From: an uncultured Lachnospiraceae bacterium
GTDB taxonomy: Bacteria > Bacillota > Clostridia > Lachnospirales > Lachnospiraceae
DNA: 64,000 bases
Assembly (NCBI GenBank): GCA_910578475.1
Contig: CAJTRK010000009.1
Location: 1-64,000, forward strand
Direction: 5' to 3'
Part shown: positions 49,405 through 57,982 of the stretch, in pieces
Numbering within the stretch: the first letter of the stretch is position 1
Layout: each line of letters starts with the position of its first letter
The notes under the pieces: generated by a model
What the model saw: the letters and a program-made list of their open reading frames with translations, nothing else
Database searches by the model: none
Told to the model about the DNA's origin: nothing
Made by a program: the position numbers and the translations under genes

Positions 49405-49881
49405 ATGAGACTGAATTTATTTGAAGATAAATCAAATATTGATGAACATGTGGATTTGTATTTTAAAGAAATGAATCCGGTTGTCAGACAGATAATCGAT
49501 ACCGTGAACGCGGAGCGGCCTGTTCTTTACGGCAGGGCGGCGGATGAAGATCTGGATGACGGAGATATCATTTTGCTGGACCCAAAAGAGATTTATTATA
49601 TGGATTTCGTCGAACGCAGACTTTTTGCATACACGAAAGATGGCGTATTTCGAGTGAAATCAACGCTGGCTTCCTGTGAGGAGCAGCTCTGGAATTATGG
49701 TTTCGTCAGGGTTTCCAAATCGAACTTGATTAACATATACAAAATTAAGCAGCTGAAACCGGATATTAACATGAGAATTTTTGCGCTCTTTGATAATGAT
49801 GAGAAAATTTGCATTAACAGAAATTACAGGAAGAAGTTTCATGAGTATCTTATCAGAATGAAAGGAATTGTTGCAGACTGA
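49405..49881 (+). CDS. LytTR-family DNA-binding regulator
   Basis: 158 residues from ATG 49405, eight bases after the hydrolase stop; the frame is open further left but overlaps the hydrolase. No receiver domain: a short N-terminal region, then LytTR (DIILLDPKEIYYMDFVERRL, YGFVRVSKSNLINIYKIKQL, NRNYRKKFHEYL). Such short LytTR proteins are usually encoded next to a DUF3021 membrane protein, as here, and form a small regulatory unit that controls nearby genes, possibly by membrane tethering. Confidence 0.9.
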   Translation: MRLNLFEDKSNIDEHVDLYFKEMNPVVRQIIDTVNAERPVLYGRAADEDLDDGDIILLDPKEIYYMDFVERRLFAYTKDGVFRVKSTLASCEEQLWNYGFVRVSKSNLINIYKIKQLKPDINMRIFALFDNDEKICINRNYRKKFHEYLIRMKGIVAD

Positions 49882-49902
49882 GAGAAAGGTATGGTTTTTG
49901 TT

Positions 49903-50343
49903 ATGAAAAAGAAATTCGGTCAGTTTTTCATGGAGCTATGTTGTTCCTATACATTCGTTTCGGTGATTGGAGCGGTCGTTAATATGATTGGCGGGACAGA
50001 AACGAATAATGTAAATGTCATTATGATGTTTGTATTTTGTACCATAGCCTGTATCGTGTTGAACCTCCATAAGCTGTTTGATTATTTCAGTCCTCTTTTT
50101 ATGATTGTAGTGCAATATGTGATTGCCACGATACTTGTGTTTGGAACGGCGTATATGTTTGGTCTGATTTCAGAGGAACCGCTGACCCGGAAAAACTGGT
50201 ATGAATTATTCCGGTCTTTTACAATTCCTTATTTTATCGGCGCGGGAATTTATTATTACGGAATTTATGCGGAAGCCAAAGTCCAGAGTCATATGATAAA
50301 GGAAATACAAATGGCTGACGAAAAAGGCAAATCAGCGGGCTAA
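49903..50343 (+). CDS. DUF3021 membrane protein, partner of the LytTR regulator
   Basis: 146 residues from ATG 49903 by the shared leader (ATG 49891 is in frame). Four membrane spans (YTFVSVIGAVVNMIGG, VIMMFVFCTIACIVLNL, LFMIVVQYVIATILVFG, FTIPYFIGAGIYYYG) and a polar C-terminal tail fit DUF3021, the usual neighbour of short LytTR regulators and thought to restrain or inform them. Its last four bases overlap the end of the convergent nth gene. Confidence 0.85.
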   Translation: MKKKFGQFFMELCCSYTFVSVIGAVVNMIGGTETNNVNVIMMFVFCTIACIVLNLHKLFDYFSPLFMIVVQYVIATILVFGTAYMFGLISEEPLTRKNWYELFRSFTIPYFIGAGIYYYGIYAEAKVQSHMIKEIQMADEKGKSAG

Positions 50344-50963
50344 AACACGGCATCACACCATTTTTGCAGGATGCACTGTTCACATCTGGCTTTTCTGGCC
50401 GTGCAGACGCTCCTGCCATGATATATGAGCTGAAAGTTGATGCGGTTCCAATGCTCTTTGGGAAGCGCCTTCATCAATTCTTTTTCCACCTGTACCGGAT
50501 TGCTTCCGGCGGCCCAACCGATTCTTTTTGAAATGCGGAATACATGGGTGTCTACGGTTACGCCGGGAATCCCGTAAGCGTCAGCAAGGAACAGCGTCGC
50601 GGTTTTGCGGCCGACGCCGGGCAGCTTCACCAGTTCTTCGATGGTCTTCGGAACTTTACCGTTATACTCTTCACAAAGCATTTCACAGCATTTTTTGATA
50701 TTTCTTGCTTTCACTTTATACAAGCCGATGCTTTTGATGGCTTCTTCCAGGTCTTCCAAAGGGGCGCCGACGATGGCGCTGATGTCCGGGAATCCGGCCC
50801 ACAGGCCGGGCAGCGCTTCATCCACCTGTTTATCGGTGCTCTGGGCGCTCAGCATAATTGCCGTAAGAAGCTGCCAGTCCGCCGTATGGACAAACCCTTC
50901 TTTGACCGTGCCGTATTCCTTATCAAGTGTATTCAAAATCTTTTTTGTGTTTTCTTTTGTCAT
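50340..50963 (-). CDS. nth: Endonuclease III
   Basis: 207 residues. ILNTLDKEYG start, the helix-hairpin-helix LPGVGRKTATLFLADAYG with the catalytic Lys region, VDTHVFRISKRIGW with the catalytic Asp (V-D-T-H), and the iron-sulfur loop CTARKARCEQCILQKWC (C-x6-C-x2-C-x5-C). It removes oxidised pyrimidines and cuts the abasic site in base excision repair. All key residues are present. Confidence 0.96.
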   Translation of the reverse strand: MTKENTKKILNTLDKEYGTVKEGFVHTADWQLLTAIMLSAQSTDKQVDEALPGLWAGFPDISAIVGAPLEDLEEAIKSIGLYKVKARNIKKCCEMLCEEYNGKVPKTIEELVKLPGVGRKTATLFLADAYGIPGVTVDTHVFRISKRIGWAAGSNPVQVEKELMKALPKEHWNRINFQLIYHGRSVCTARKARCEQCILQKWCDAVF

Positions 50964-51341
50964 GCTGTATTTCCCTGTTCTTTGGCGTGGTAATAGGTAA
51001 TTGCGAAACGCATGATTTCAAGATAGTAGTTGTGCGAAACAGACAGAACCTTCGAAAACAGAGTTTTGCAATTATTGGGCGTGGTAAAACCGAAAAGATT
51101 CGCTTTGGTATCGCGCCGTATATTGCTTTTATTGTATCACAACGCGGAATTTGGGAAAACCATTTGTTTGAATGAAAGGGTTACCTGTGAAAACGGTTAC
51201 CGACCGACAAAGTGTACCTTAAAAACTGCAATTTATACCGGTGTTCATCATACGACGGCGGGATTTGTTATACTGATATTCATGCAGGTTTTCTGCACAA
51301 ATGGCGAAAACTGAGAAAATAGATAAAAGGGTGTGATTTTG
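50964..51341. other. Divergent intergenic region
   Basis: About 380 bases between leftward nth and the rightward transporter. No convincing gene, hairpin terminator or riboswitch class recognised. A TTGTTATACTGATA box near 51268 could be part of the transporter promoter. Confidence 0.4.
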
Positions 51342-53627
51342 ATGAGAAAAAGAAAAACAGCCGTTTTTCTGGCCGCGTTTCTTTTTGGAATTGTCTGTTT
51401 AGCGGGATGCGGCAGGCAGGAAAAAGAAGAATTGATATCCGTCAGGCAGTTAGATGACCCTCAGTATACGATTGGCGTCGGAGAGGGCACGGCGGGCATG
51501 TACTTGATGGAAGAGTATTTTCCTGAAGCGGCATACAAGACTTTTACCGATGGTGTAACGGCTTATATGGCGGTTGAACAGGGGAAACTGGATGCGTTTG
51601 TCTATGACCGCGTAATGATGGAATTTGCGATTGCAAACGGTCTGACGGGGGTAAAGCTGCTCGATGAAAATATTGGAGAAAGCATAGATGTTGCAGTCGG
51701 TATTTCTCCCAAAACAGAAATTCCGGAGCTTACGGAAAAAGTAAATCAGTTTCTGGCGGAACTGAAGGCTGACGGAACGCTGGACGATATGTATTACCGG
51801 TGGGTGCAGTCCGCGGATAAGACGATGCCGGACATTCCGAAGCCGGAAGCGCCGGACTGCAAGCTGCGGGTAGGAACAACGGGACTTGTACAGCCGTTCA
51901 GTTACTATGAAGGTTCGACGCTGACAGGATATGACATTGAACTGATTTATCGTTTTGCGGAATGGATGAATGCGGAAGTGGAAATCAGAACGTATGATTA
52001 CGGAGGCATTGTCGCGGCGGCAGAGAGCGGTGACATCGACTGTATCATGGGGAATTTGAACGCCACAGAGGAGCGGCGGCAGCATATTCTCTTTTCCGAC
52101 TGCGTGTATCCTTCGGTGACGGCCGTAATGGTGCGGACCGGCACTGTGGGAGAAGCGGAAAACGAACAAAAAGAGTACGAGACGCTTTCGGATTTCGGCG
52201 GTGAAAAGTTCGGAACGCTGAACGGAAGCGTGGCGGATAAGCTTGTTCAGGGGGTAATCGATGACGCGGAAGATTTTTACTATTATTATTCTATTTCAGA
52301 CATTGCAACAGCCATAAAAGCGGGGCGCATAGATGCCGGTGCGCTGGATGAACCGCTTGCGCGTCTGGCGGCGGCCAGAAATGGCGGTCTTAGAATTTTT
52401 GAAGAACCGATTGTTCCGGATAAGTACGGTTATGCTTTTCCGAAAGGGAGCCCGCTTTGCGCGCAATTTAGCGAAATCATCGGGCAGTTACATGCGGACG
52501 GAACGATTGAAGAACTGAAAGAAAAGTGGCTTGGGGCGGATGAAAGCGTTAAAGTATTGACGGAGCAGACCTGGGATGGGGCAAACGGCACAATTATCTA
52601 TTATTTCGGCGATGCAAACGAACCGATGACCTATCTGGGAAACGGCGGCGAACCGCTTGGCCTGGAAATCGACCTGATGCTGTTAATCGCGCAAAAACTG
52701 GATATGAGAGTGGAAATGACCTCCTGTGAATTTGGAGGGCTGATTGCTGCGCTGGAAAGCGGAAAAGCGGATGTGGCGAGCGGCAGTATGTCGATTACGG
52801 CAGAACGAATGCAGCACGTTGATTTTTCGGACACTCACTATGATGCGGCGCTGGTTCTGCTCATACGGGATGAGGACGTTTTGGCGGACGGAGGCAAAAA
52901 GGGATTTCTGGAGAGTCTGCAGGACAGCTTCAACAGCACATTTCTTGTGGAAGGAAGGTGGAAGCTGATATTGCAGGGACTTGGCGTTACGGCGCTGATT
53001 TCCGTTTTTTCCGGAATTTTTGGATTGATGCTCGGTTTTGCGCTCTGTATGCTCCGGCGGATTCCAAGCGGCCCCGTTCGTTTGGGCACGGGCGCTTTTG
53101 TCCGCCTGATTCAGGGAACGCCCATCGTTGTTTTTTTGATGATTTTATATTATGTTGTTTTCGGCTCGGTGGATGTCTCCGGCATTTTGGTGGCTGTTAT
53201 CGGGTTTTCCATTAATTTTGGCGCATATACGTCGGAAATGATGCGGAGCGGTATCGAAACGGTGGACAAAGGACAGAATGAGGCGGCGCTTGCCATGGGC
53301 TATACGAAGATTCAGACATTTTTCAAAATCATATTTCCGCAGGCGGCCAGGAATTTTCTGCCTGTATTAAAAGGTGAATTTATTTCAATGGTAAAGATGA
53401 CTTCCGTAGTCGGCTATATTGCCGTACAGGATTTAACAAAGGTATCGGATATTATCCGTTCCCGGACGATGGAAGCATTTTTCCCGTTGATTGTAACCGC
53501 CATCATCTATTTCGCATTAGCCAATGTGATGACAGCAATGATATCCCTTGTGGAACGCAGGATTGAACCGAAACGAAGAAAAAGGACAGTAAAGGGGGTC
53601 AGGATGATATGTCAGAACAAAGCATGA
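51342..53627 (+). CDS. Amino-acid ABC transporter: repeated substrate-binding modules fused to permease
   Basis: 761 residues from ATG 51342 (AAAAGGGTGTG upstream). Signal or anchor with lipobox-like LAGCG, then a half SBP_bac_3 module (residues about 30-160), a complete one (about 165-400), a further N-lobe-type half (about 410-520) with MTYLGNGGEPLGLEIDLMLL, and a HisM/GlnP-type permease with five spans. The EAA loop reads ALAMGYTKIQTFFKIIFPQA. The permease imports polar amino acids with the ATPase encoded next. The odd half-module order implies duplication and loss. Confidence 0.85.
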   Translation: MRKRKTAVFLAAFLFGIVCLAGCGRQEKEELISVRQLDDPQYTIGVGEGTAGMYLMEEYFPEAAYKTFTDGVTAYMAVEQGKLDAFVYDRVMMEFAIANGLTGVKLLDENIGESIDVAVGISPKTEIPELTEKVNQFLAELKADGTLDDMYYRWVQSADKTMPDIPKPEAPDCKLRVGTTGLVQPFSYYEGSTLTGYDIELIYRFAEWMNAEVEIRTYDYGGIVAAAESGDIDCIMGNLNATEERRQHILFSDCVYPSVTAVMVRTGTVGEAENEQKEYETLSDFGGEKFGTLNGSVADKLVQGVIDDAEDFYYYYSISDIATAIKAGRIDAGALDEPLARLAAARNGGLRIFEEPIVPDKYGYAFPKGSPLCAQFSEIIGQLHADGTIEELKEKWLGADESVKVLTEQTWDGANGTIIYYFGDANEPMTYLGNGGEPLGLEIDLMLLIAQKLDMRVEMTSCEFGGLIAALESGKADVASGSMSITAERMQHVDFSDTHYDAALVLLIRDEDVLADGGKKGFLESLQDSFNSTFLVEGRWKLILQGLGVTALISVFSGIFGLMLGFALCMLRRIPSGPVRLGTGAFVRLIQGTPIVVFLMILYYVVFGSVDVSGILVAVIGFSINFGAYTSEMMRSGIETVDKGQNEAALAMGYTKIQTFFKIIFPQAARNFLPVLKGEFISMVKMTSVVGYIAVQDLTKVSDIIRSRTMEAFFPLIVTAIIYFALANVMTAMISLVERRIEPKRRKRTVKGVRMICQNKA

Positions 53628-54700
53628 TATCGCTCAGACATGTGCGCAAGGAATATCCGAATGTCGTTCCGCTTCAGGATATCAGCGTGGAAATCAGGAA
53701 AGGAGAAGTGATTTCCGTTATCGGCCCGTCCGGAACCGGGAAATCGACGCTGTTACGCTGCATCAACCTGCTGGAAATGCCGACGGCAGGTGAAATTGTG
53801 GTGGGTGGAGAGGTTATTACGAATAAAAAATGCAGGATAAATCTTGTCAGACAAAAGATGGGCATGGTATTCCAGTCTTTTAATCTGTTTGCCCATAAGA
53901 CGATTATCGAAAATATTATGATGGGGCAGACAGACCTGCTCGGCAGGAGCCGCCAGGAAGCTTATGAAAAAGGGATGGAACTGCTTCGTACCGTCGGTCT
54001 GTCCGACAAGGCGCTTTCCTATCCGGATGAGCTTTCGGGAGGCCAGAAACAGCGTGCGGCAATTGCAAGGACGTTAGCGATGGAACCGGAGATTATTCTC
54101 TTCGATGAGCCGACCTCTGCGTTAGACCCGACAATGGTCGGAGAGGTGCTTTCGGTCATCCGGCGGCTTGCCGGACAGGGAATGACCATGATGATTGTAA
54201 CGCATGAAATGAAATTTGCCCGCGATGTGTCCACAAGAATCTTTTATATGGACCAGGGTGAGCTTTACGAGGACGGAACCCCGGAACAGATATTTGAACA
54301 TCCGAAGCGGGAACGAACGAGGGTCTTTGTCCGACAGCTGAAAGTGCTGCATGAGGAGAATTTGCTGCGAAATTTCGATTTTCCCGCATTTATGACACAG
54401 CTTGAAGAGTTTGGAAGAAAACAGCAGCTTTCCCAGAAACAGATATATGCCATGCAGCTTGTGACGGAAGAAGCGCTGCTGCAGAAGCTTCTCCCTGCCG
54501 CTCCTGATATGAAGATAATGGTAGACGTGGAATACGGCGAAAAGGAAAACCTGACAGAAATGCGTTTCTCTTATGAAGGCGTTCCTTTTCATCCGTTCAG
54601 AGACGAAAATGACCTGTCGGTCCGCATGTTGAAAGGCGTTGCGGGAAAGATAGAGCACAGCTTTTCGGATGGGATAAACTGTCTGACAATCGGATTATAG
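53609..54700 (+). CDS. Amino-acid ABC transporter ATPase with an RsbW/GHKL-like C-terminal domain
   Basis: 363 residues; the start overlaps the permease end by 19 bases. Residues 1-245 are a GlnQ-type ATPase: IGPSGTGKSTLLRCINLLE (Walker A), LSGGQKQRAAIARTLAM (signature), ILFDEPTSALDP (Walker B) and IVTHEMKFA (H loop). Residues 250-363 are additional. QIYAMQLVTEEALLQKLLP, VEYGEKENLTEMRFSYEG, VPFHPF and a final KIEHSFSDGINCLTIGL follow the order of anti-sigma-type HATPase folds, though the Asn of the N box is not kept. It may sense nucleotide or bind a partner. The extra-domain call is tentative. Confidence 0.85.
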   Translation: MSEQSMISLRHVRKEYPNVVPLQDISVEIRKGEVISVIGPSGTGKSTLLRCINLLEMPTAGEIVVGGEVITNKKCRINLVRQKMGMVFQSFNLFAHKTIIENIMMGQTDLLGRSRQEAYEKGMELLRTVGLSDKALSYPDELSGGQKQRAAIARTLAMEPEIILFDEPTSALDPTMVGEVLSVIRRLAGQGMTMMIVTHEMKFARDVSTRIFYMDQGELYEDGTPEQIFEHPKRERTRVFVRQLKVLHEENLLRNFDFPAFMTQLEEFGRKQQLSQKQIYAMQLVTEEALLQKLLPAAPDMKIMVDVEYGEKENLTEMRFSYEGVPFHPFRDENDLSVRMLKGVAGKIEHSFSDGINCLTIGL

Positions 54701-54801
54701 GAAATTGCGACAGTGTAAACCATTCAAGGAGAATGCAGCGCATTCTCAGAGTTTGCCGCAGGCATACTCTTAATCGTCGCCGCCGGGCGACGATTTTTTA
54801 T
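54701..54801 (+). repeat. Dispersed hairpin-rich repeat, copy 1
   Basis: A unit of about 100 bases beginning GAAATTGCGACAGTGTAAAC and ending in a T6 run. It holds three stems: GAGAATGC/GCATTCTC, AGAGT..GCC/GGC..ACTCT, and TCGTCGCC/GGCGACGA, the last a classic terminator. It begins directly after the ATPase stop codon. Copy 2 is at 61397-61498. Confidence 0.8.
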
Positions 54802-54871
54802 TGTCCTGAATGCGCTTGTGAGACTATCCGTTTCATGATAGAATGTACAAAAAACGAAAGGGGCGGTAAGG

Positions 54872-55933
54872 ATGCTGAATAGACCGCAAAAATTAAGAAA
54901 AGGCGACAGGGTAGCTATTGTCAGTCTGTCGAAGGGCATACTCGGAGAGGAATTCTGCAGCCATAATCTGGAAATCGGTGTCAAGCGTCTCAGGGAATAC
55001 GGGCTGGAACCGGTATTCATGGAAAATACGCTGAAAGGCATTACATATCTGAAAGACCATCCGGAGGCGCGGGCGGCCGATTTGAAACAGGCTTTTATGG
55101 ACGATTCCATTGCCGGCATTCTCTGTGCCATCGGCGGAGACGATACTTATCGTCTGCTGCCATATCTCATGGAAGATGCGGCGTTTGTCCATGCGGTAAA
55201 AAAGCATCCGAAGCTGTTTGCGGGGTTTTCCGACACGACTGTCAACCATCTGATGTTCTATAAGCTCGGACTGAGTACTTTTTACGGGCCGAATTTTATC
55301 TGTGATTTGGGTGAGATTGCGGCGGATATGCTGCCATACACCCGGAACGCTTTTGAAAGCTATCTGGAAGGGAGTAAGTACCGGGAAATCCGTTCGAGTG
55401 AACTATGGTATGAGGAAAGAACGGATTTTTCCAGAGCGGCAATGGGAACGGAGCGGACTGCGCACCGGGAAAGGCGGGGGTATGAGCTCTTGCAGGGACC
55501 GGAAGTGTTTTCCGGGGAACTGCTCGGCGGCTGTCTGGAAAGCATTTACGATATATTGTCGGGCACGCGGTATGACGATGAAAAGACGGTCTGCGATAAG
55601 TACGGTATTTTCCCGGAAAAAGAAGTGTGGAAAGGGAAAGTGCTGTTTATCGAGACATGTGAGGAAAAGCCGGCGCCTTCGTTTATGGAAAAAGAACTGG
55701 AGGCTTTGAAAGAGAGGGGCGTTTTTGAGGCGGTAAGCGGCGTGATTGTCGGAAAACCCCAGGATGAGACGTATTATGAGGAATATCAGGAAGTCCTTCG
55801 GAAGGTTATTGATAACGAGCGGCTGCCGGTTGTATATAATGTGAATTTCGGTCATGCCACGCCCCGCTGTGCGCTGCAATACGGCGCGATGGTCAGAGTC
55901 GATATGAAAGAGCGCAAAATTGAATATCTTTAG
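54872..55933 (+). CDS. LD-carboxypeptidase / MccF-like peptidase (family S66)
   Basis: 353 residues, AAAGGGGCGG upstream. GDRVAIVSLSKG start, AILCAIGGDDTYRLLPYL-like loop (ILCAIGGDDTYRLLP), the nucleophile Ser in LFAGFSDTTVNHLMFY, the acid in LFIETCEEKPAP, and the His in NFGHATPR. S66 enzymes remove the terminal D-Ala in peptidoglycan recycling or inactivate microcin C-type nucleotide peptides. The sequence wording is closer to MccF-like members. It is not linked to cell-wall genes here. Confidence 0.88.
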   Translation: MLNRPQKLRKGDRVAIVSLSKGILGEEFCSHNLEIGVKRLREYGLEPVFMENTLKGITYLKDHPEARAADLKQAFMDDSIAGILCAIGGDDTYRLLPYLMEDAAFVHAVKKHPKLFAGFSDTTVNHLMFYKLGLSTFYGPNFICDLGEIAADMLPYTRNAFESYLEGSKYREIRSSELWYEERTDFSRAAMGTERTAHRERRGYELLQGPEVFSGELLGGCLESIYDILSGTRYDDEKTVCDKYGIFPEKEVWKGKVLFIETCEEKPAPSFMEKELEALKERGVFEAVSGVIVGKPQDETYYEEYQEVLRKVIDNERLPVVYNVNFGHATPRCALQYGAMVRVDMKERKIEYL

Positions 55934-56177
55934 GCTTGCGGAAAAAGACAGATACGGTATAATAAGAACGGATGATGTCATAACCCGGCCCCTGCCAGAC
56001 AGCGTATGTTCCTGCGGAAGTCCTGGAGAAGCGCCGGAGACAGTCGCGGACCATTACAAAGCATTGGAACATCATGCTTCGGAGTGCATTGCCTGTGGAA
56101 GCTGTGAACGGAACTGTCCGTTTGCGGTGGGCGTCGTCGAGAGAATGAAAAAGGCGGCAGAAGTGTTTGGATATTAA
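55920..56177 (+). pseudogene. C-terminal remnant of a 4Fe-4S aldo/keto reductase
   Basis: The frame starts inside the end of the peptidase gene, without its own ribosome binding site. From about 56040 it encodes DHYKALEHHASECIACGSC and ERNCPFAVGVVERMKKAAEV, which is the C-terminal ferredoxin-like cluster segment (C-x2-C-x2-C-x3-C-P) of the YcsN/Aad-type aldo/keto reductases. The TIM barrel is missing. Deletion next to the peptidase gene is likely. It could in principle be made as a small ferredoxin-like peptide, but that is not favoured. Confidence 0.6.
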
Positions 56178-56255
56178 TAATAAGACAAATAGATATAAAA
56201 AAAGCCGTGCGCGGAACCAGGAAAAGAGCGGCGGCGGAAAGGATACGGCCCCGGA

Positions 56256-57161
56256 ATGGCGGATAAATCTACTGCGGAGCGATATACCGTGACGCAATGT
56301 ATCGAAACGCAATGTACTGCTGTGCAATGTATCACAGTGCGATGTGTCGCACTGGATATGGACAGAACAACTTTAAACAGGGAAGGACGCCTGTCGGAAA
56401 ATAACAGAAAAGCATTGGAACGGGTCATTGCTTCGGGCGTTCATATCATTATTGCCAGCGGCCGTGCGTTTGAAACGCTGCCGCGGGATATGGTGGAACT
56501 GCCCGGTGTGGAATATGCCATTACGTTAAACGGCGCGGCGATGTACCATGTGCCCACCGGTAAATGCCTGAAACGCAGCCGGCTTTCGGCAAAGGCGGCA
56601 GAAGCGATTATAAAAGCGACGGAAGGACAGCCCGTTTCTTATGAGGCATTTATTGACGGAACCGCCTATGCGGGAAACGATTTTCTGGAAAATCCGGAAG
56701 CTTTCGGATTAACGCCGCAGGCAGCCGCTTATGTAAGGACGACGAGGCATGGCGTGGATGATATTGTACGGTTTCTGCACGAAAACAAGCATCGGCTGGA
56801 CGGTATGGACATGATTGTGCATGATGCGGCATTGCAGAAAAAAGTATGGGAACTGGCGGCGGAGGCAACGGATGAGGTTTACATAACATCATCAGCTTCG
56901 AATCTTGTGGAAATTGCCGACCGGAACGCGGGGAAAAAGGCGGGCCTTGTTTTTTTCACGGAGCTGCTCGGCCTGCGGAGAGAAGAGACGGCGGCGTTCG
57001 GGGACGGGGACAATGATATCGAAATGATACGTTACGCCGGCTGCGGCATAGCAATGGGCAATGCGTCGGAAGCCTGCAAAAAGGCCGCAGATTACATTAC
57101 CGGTCATCATGACGAGGACGGTCTGGCAGAGGGATTAAGAGATATATTGAAATTAATATAA
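56256..57161 (+). CDS. HAD-superfamily phosphatase, Cof type
   Basis: 301 residues. Motif I is CVALDMDRTTLN (D-x-D-x-T with Arg replacing the usual Gly), motif II HIIIASGR, Lys at NRNAGKKAGLVFF-type position, and motif IV FGDGDNDIEMIRYAGCGIAMGNA. C2-type cap in between. Cof enzymes dephosphorylate sugar phosphates or cofactors. The first 32 residues are odd: a four-fold repeat of T/V-Q-C-(I/T) coded by 15-bp DNA repeats, so the true start may be later and the repeat a leader. Confidence 0.82.
   Translation: MADKSTAERYTVTQCIETQCTAVQCITVRCVALDMDRTTLNREGRLSENNRKALERVIASGVHIIIASGRAFETLPRDMVELPGVEYAITLNGAAMYHVPTGKCLKRSRLSAKAAEAIIKATEGQPVSYEAFIDGTAYAGNDFLENPEAFGLTPQAAAYVRTTRHGVDDIVRFLHENKHRLDGMDMIVHDAALQKKVWELAAEATDEVYITSSASNLVEIADRNAGKKAGLVFFTELLGLRREETAAFGDGDNDIEMIRYAGCGIAMGNASEACKKAADYITGHHDEDGLAEGLRDILKLI
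56292..56351 (+). repeat. Four 15-bp tandem repeats at the start of the HAD gene
   Basis: Units ACGCAATGTATCGAA, ACGCAATGTACTGCT, GTGCAATGTATCACA and GTGCGATGTGTCGCA share (A/G)(C/T)GC(A/G)ATGT. Being 15 bases, copy changes keep frame and would only add or remove five residues. Confidence 0.7.
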
Positions 57162-57196
57162 CGACATCTGCGGATGGCGGACGGAAAGGTTTTTAT

Positions 57197-57982
57197 ATGG
57201 AAGAAAAATTTATCGAGGTAAAACAGCTGTACAAGACATTTCACACGAAGAAGCAGACGGTGGAAGTTTTAAAAGGAATCGACCTTTTGGTGGAAAAGGG
57301 AGAGATATACGGAATCGTCGGCTTCAGCGGCGCCGGAAAATCCACGCTTGTCAGGTGCATTAACCGGTTGGAAGAACCGGACAGCGGAAGCGTCAGGATT
57401 GGCGACAAAGAGATTACATCGCTCGGGAAAAAGGAGCTGAATGCGCAGAGAAGAAAAATAGGCATGATTTTTCAGCAGTTCAATCTCTTTGATTCCATGA
57501 CGGTAGCCCAGAACATTGCATATTCCCTGAAAATGACGGGAACGCCCTCCAAAGAGGCTGATGCGAGAGTGGAAGAAATGCTGCATCTGGTAGGACTGAT
57601 GGAAAAAAAGAACGCCTACCCGGGAGAACTTTCCGGCGGACAGAAGCAGAGAGTCGGCATCGCAAGAGCGCTGGCGAACCATCCGGATGTTTTGCTTTCG
57701 GATGAGGCGACAAGCGCGCTGGACCCGCAGACGACGATTTCCGTACTGGATTTGCTCAAGGAAATCAACAGGAAGCTCGGTCTGACGATAATCCTGATAA
57801 CCCATGAGCTGGAAGTCATTAAGTATACCTGCCACCGGATGGCGGTTATGGAAGACGGAAAGATTCTGGAGCAGGGACCGGTAAAGGAGATTTTTCAGAA
57901 TCCGAAGTGCGCTACCGCAAAGAACTTCATCGGCGTTTATAATCAGTTCAGAAGCGATTACTGGCAGGAGGAAGCGGAATGA
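57197..57982 (+). CDS. metN: Methionine-type ABC transporter ATPase, short form
   Basis: 261 residues. VGFSGAGKSTLVRCINRLE (Walker A), LSGGQKQRVGIARALANHP (signature), LLSDEATSALDP (Walker B) and ILITHELEVIKYTCHRMAVM (H loop), with the MetN-typical F-S-G-A-G-K-S-T. Family members usually have about 340 residues with a C-terminal NIL domain that binds methionine for feedback inhibition; here the protein stops before it. Its TGA overlaps the permease ATG. Imports methionine or a related compound with MetI and MetQ. Confidence 0.92.
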   Translation: MEEKFIEVKQLYKTFHTKKQTVEVLKGIDLLVEKGEIYGIVGFSGAGKSTLVRCINRLEEPDSGSVRIGDKEITSLGKKELNAQRRKIGMIFQQFNLFDSMTVAQNIAYSLKMTGTPSKEADARVEEMLHLVGLMEKKNAYPGELSGGQKQRVGIARALANHPDVLLSDEATSALDPQTTISVLDLLKEINRKLGLTIILITHELEVIKYTCHRMAVMEDGKILEQGPVKEIFQNPKCATAKNFIGVYNQFRSDYWQEEAE

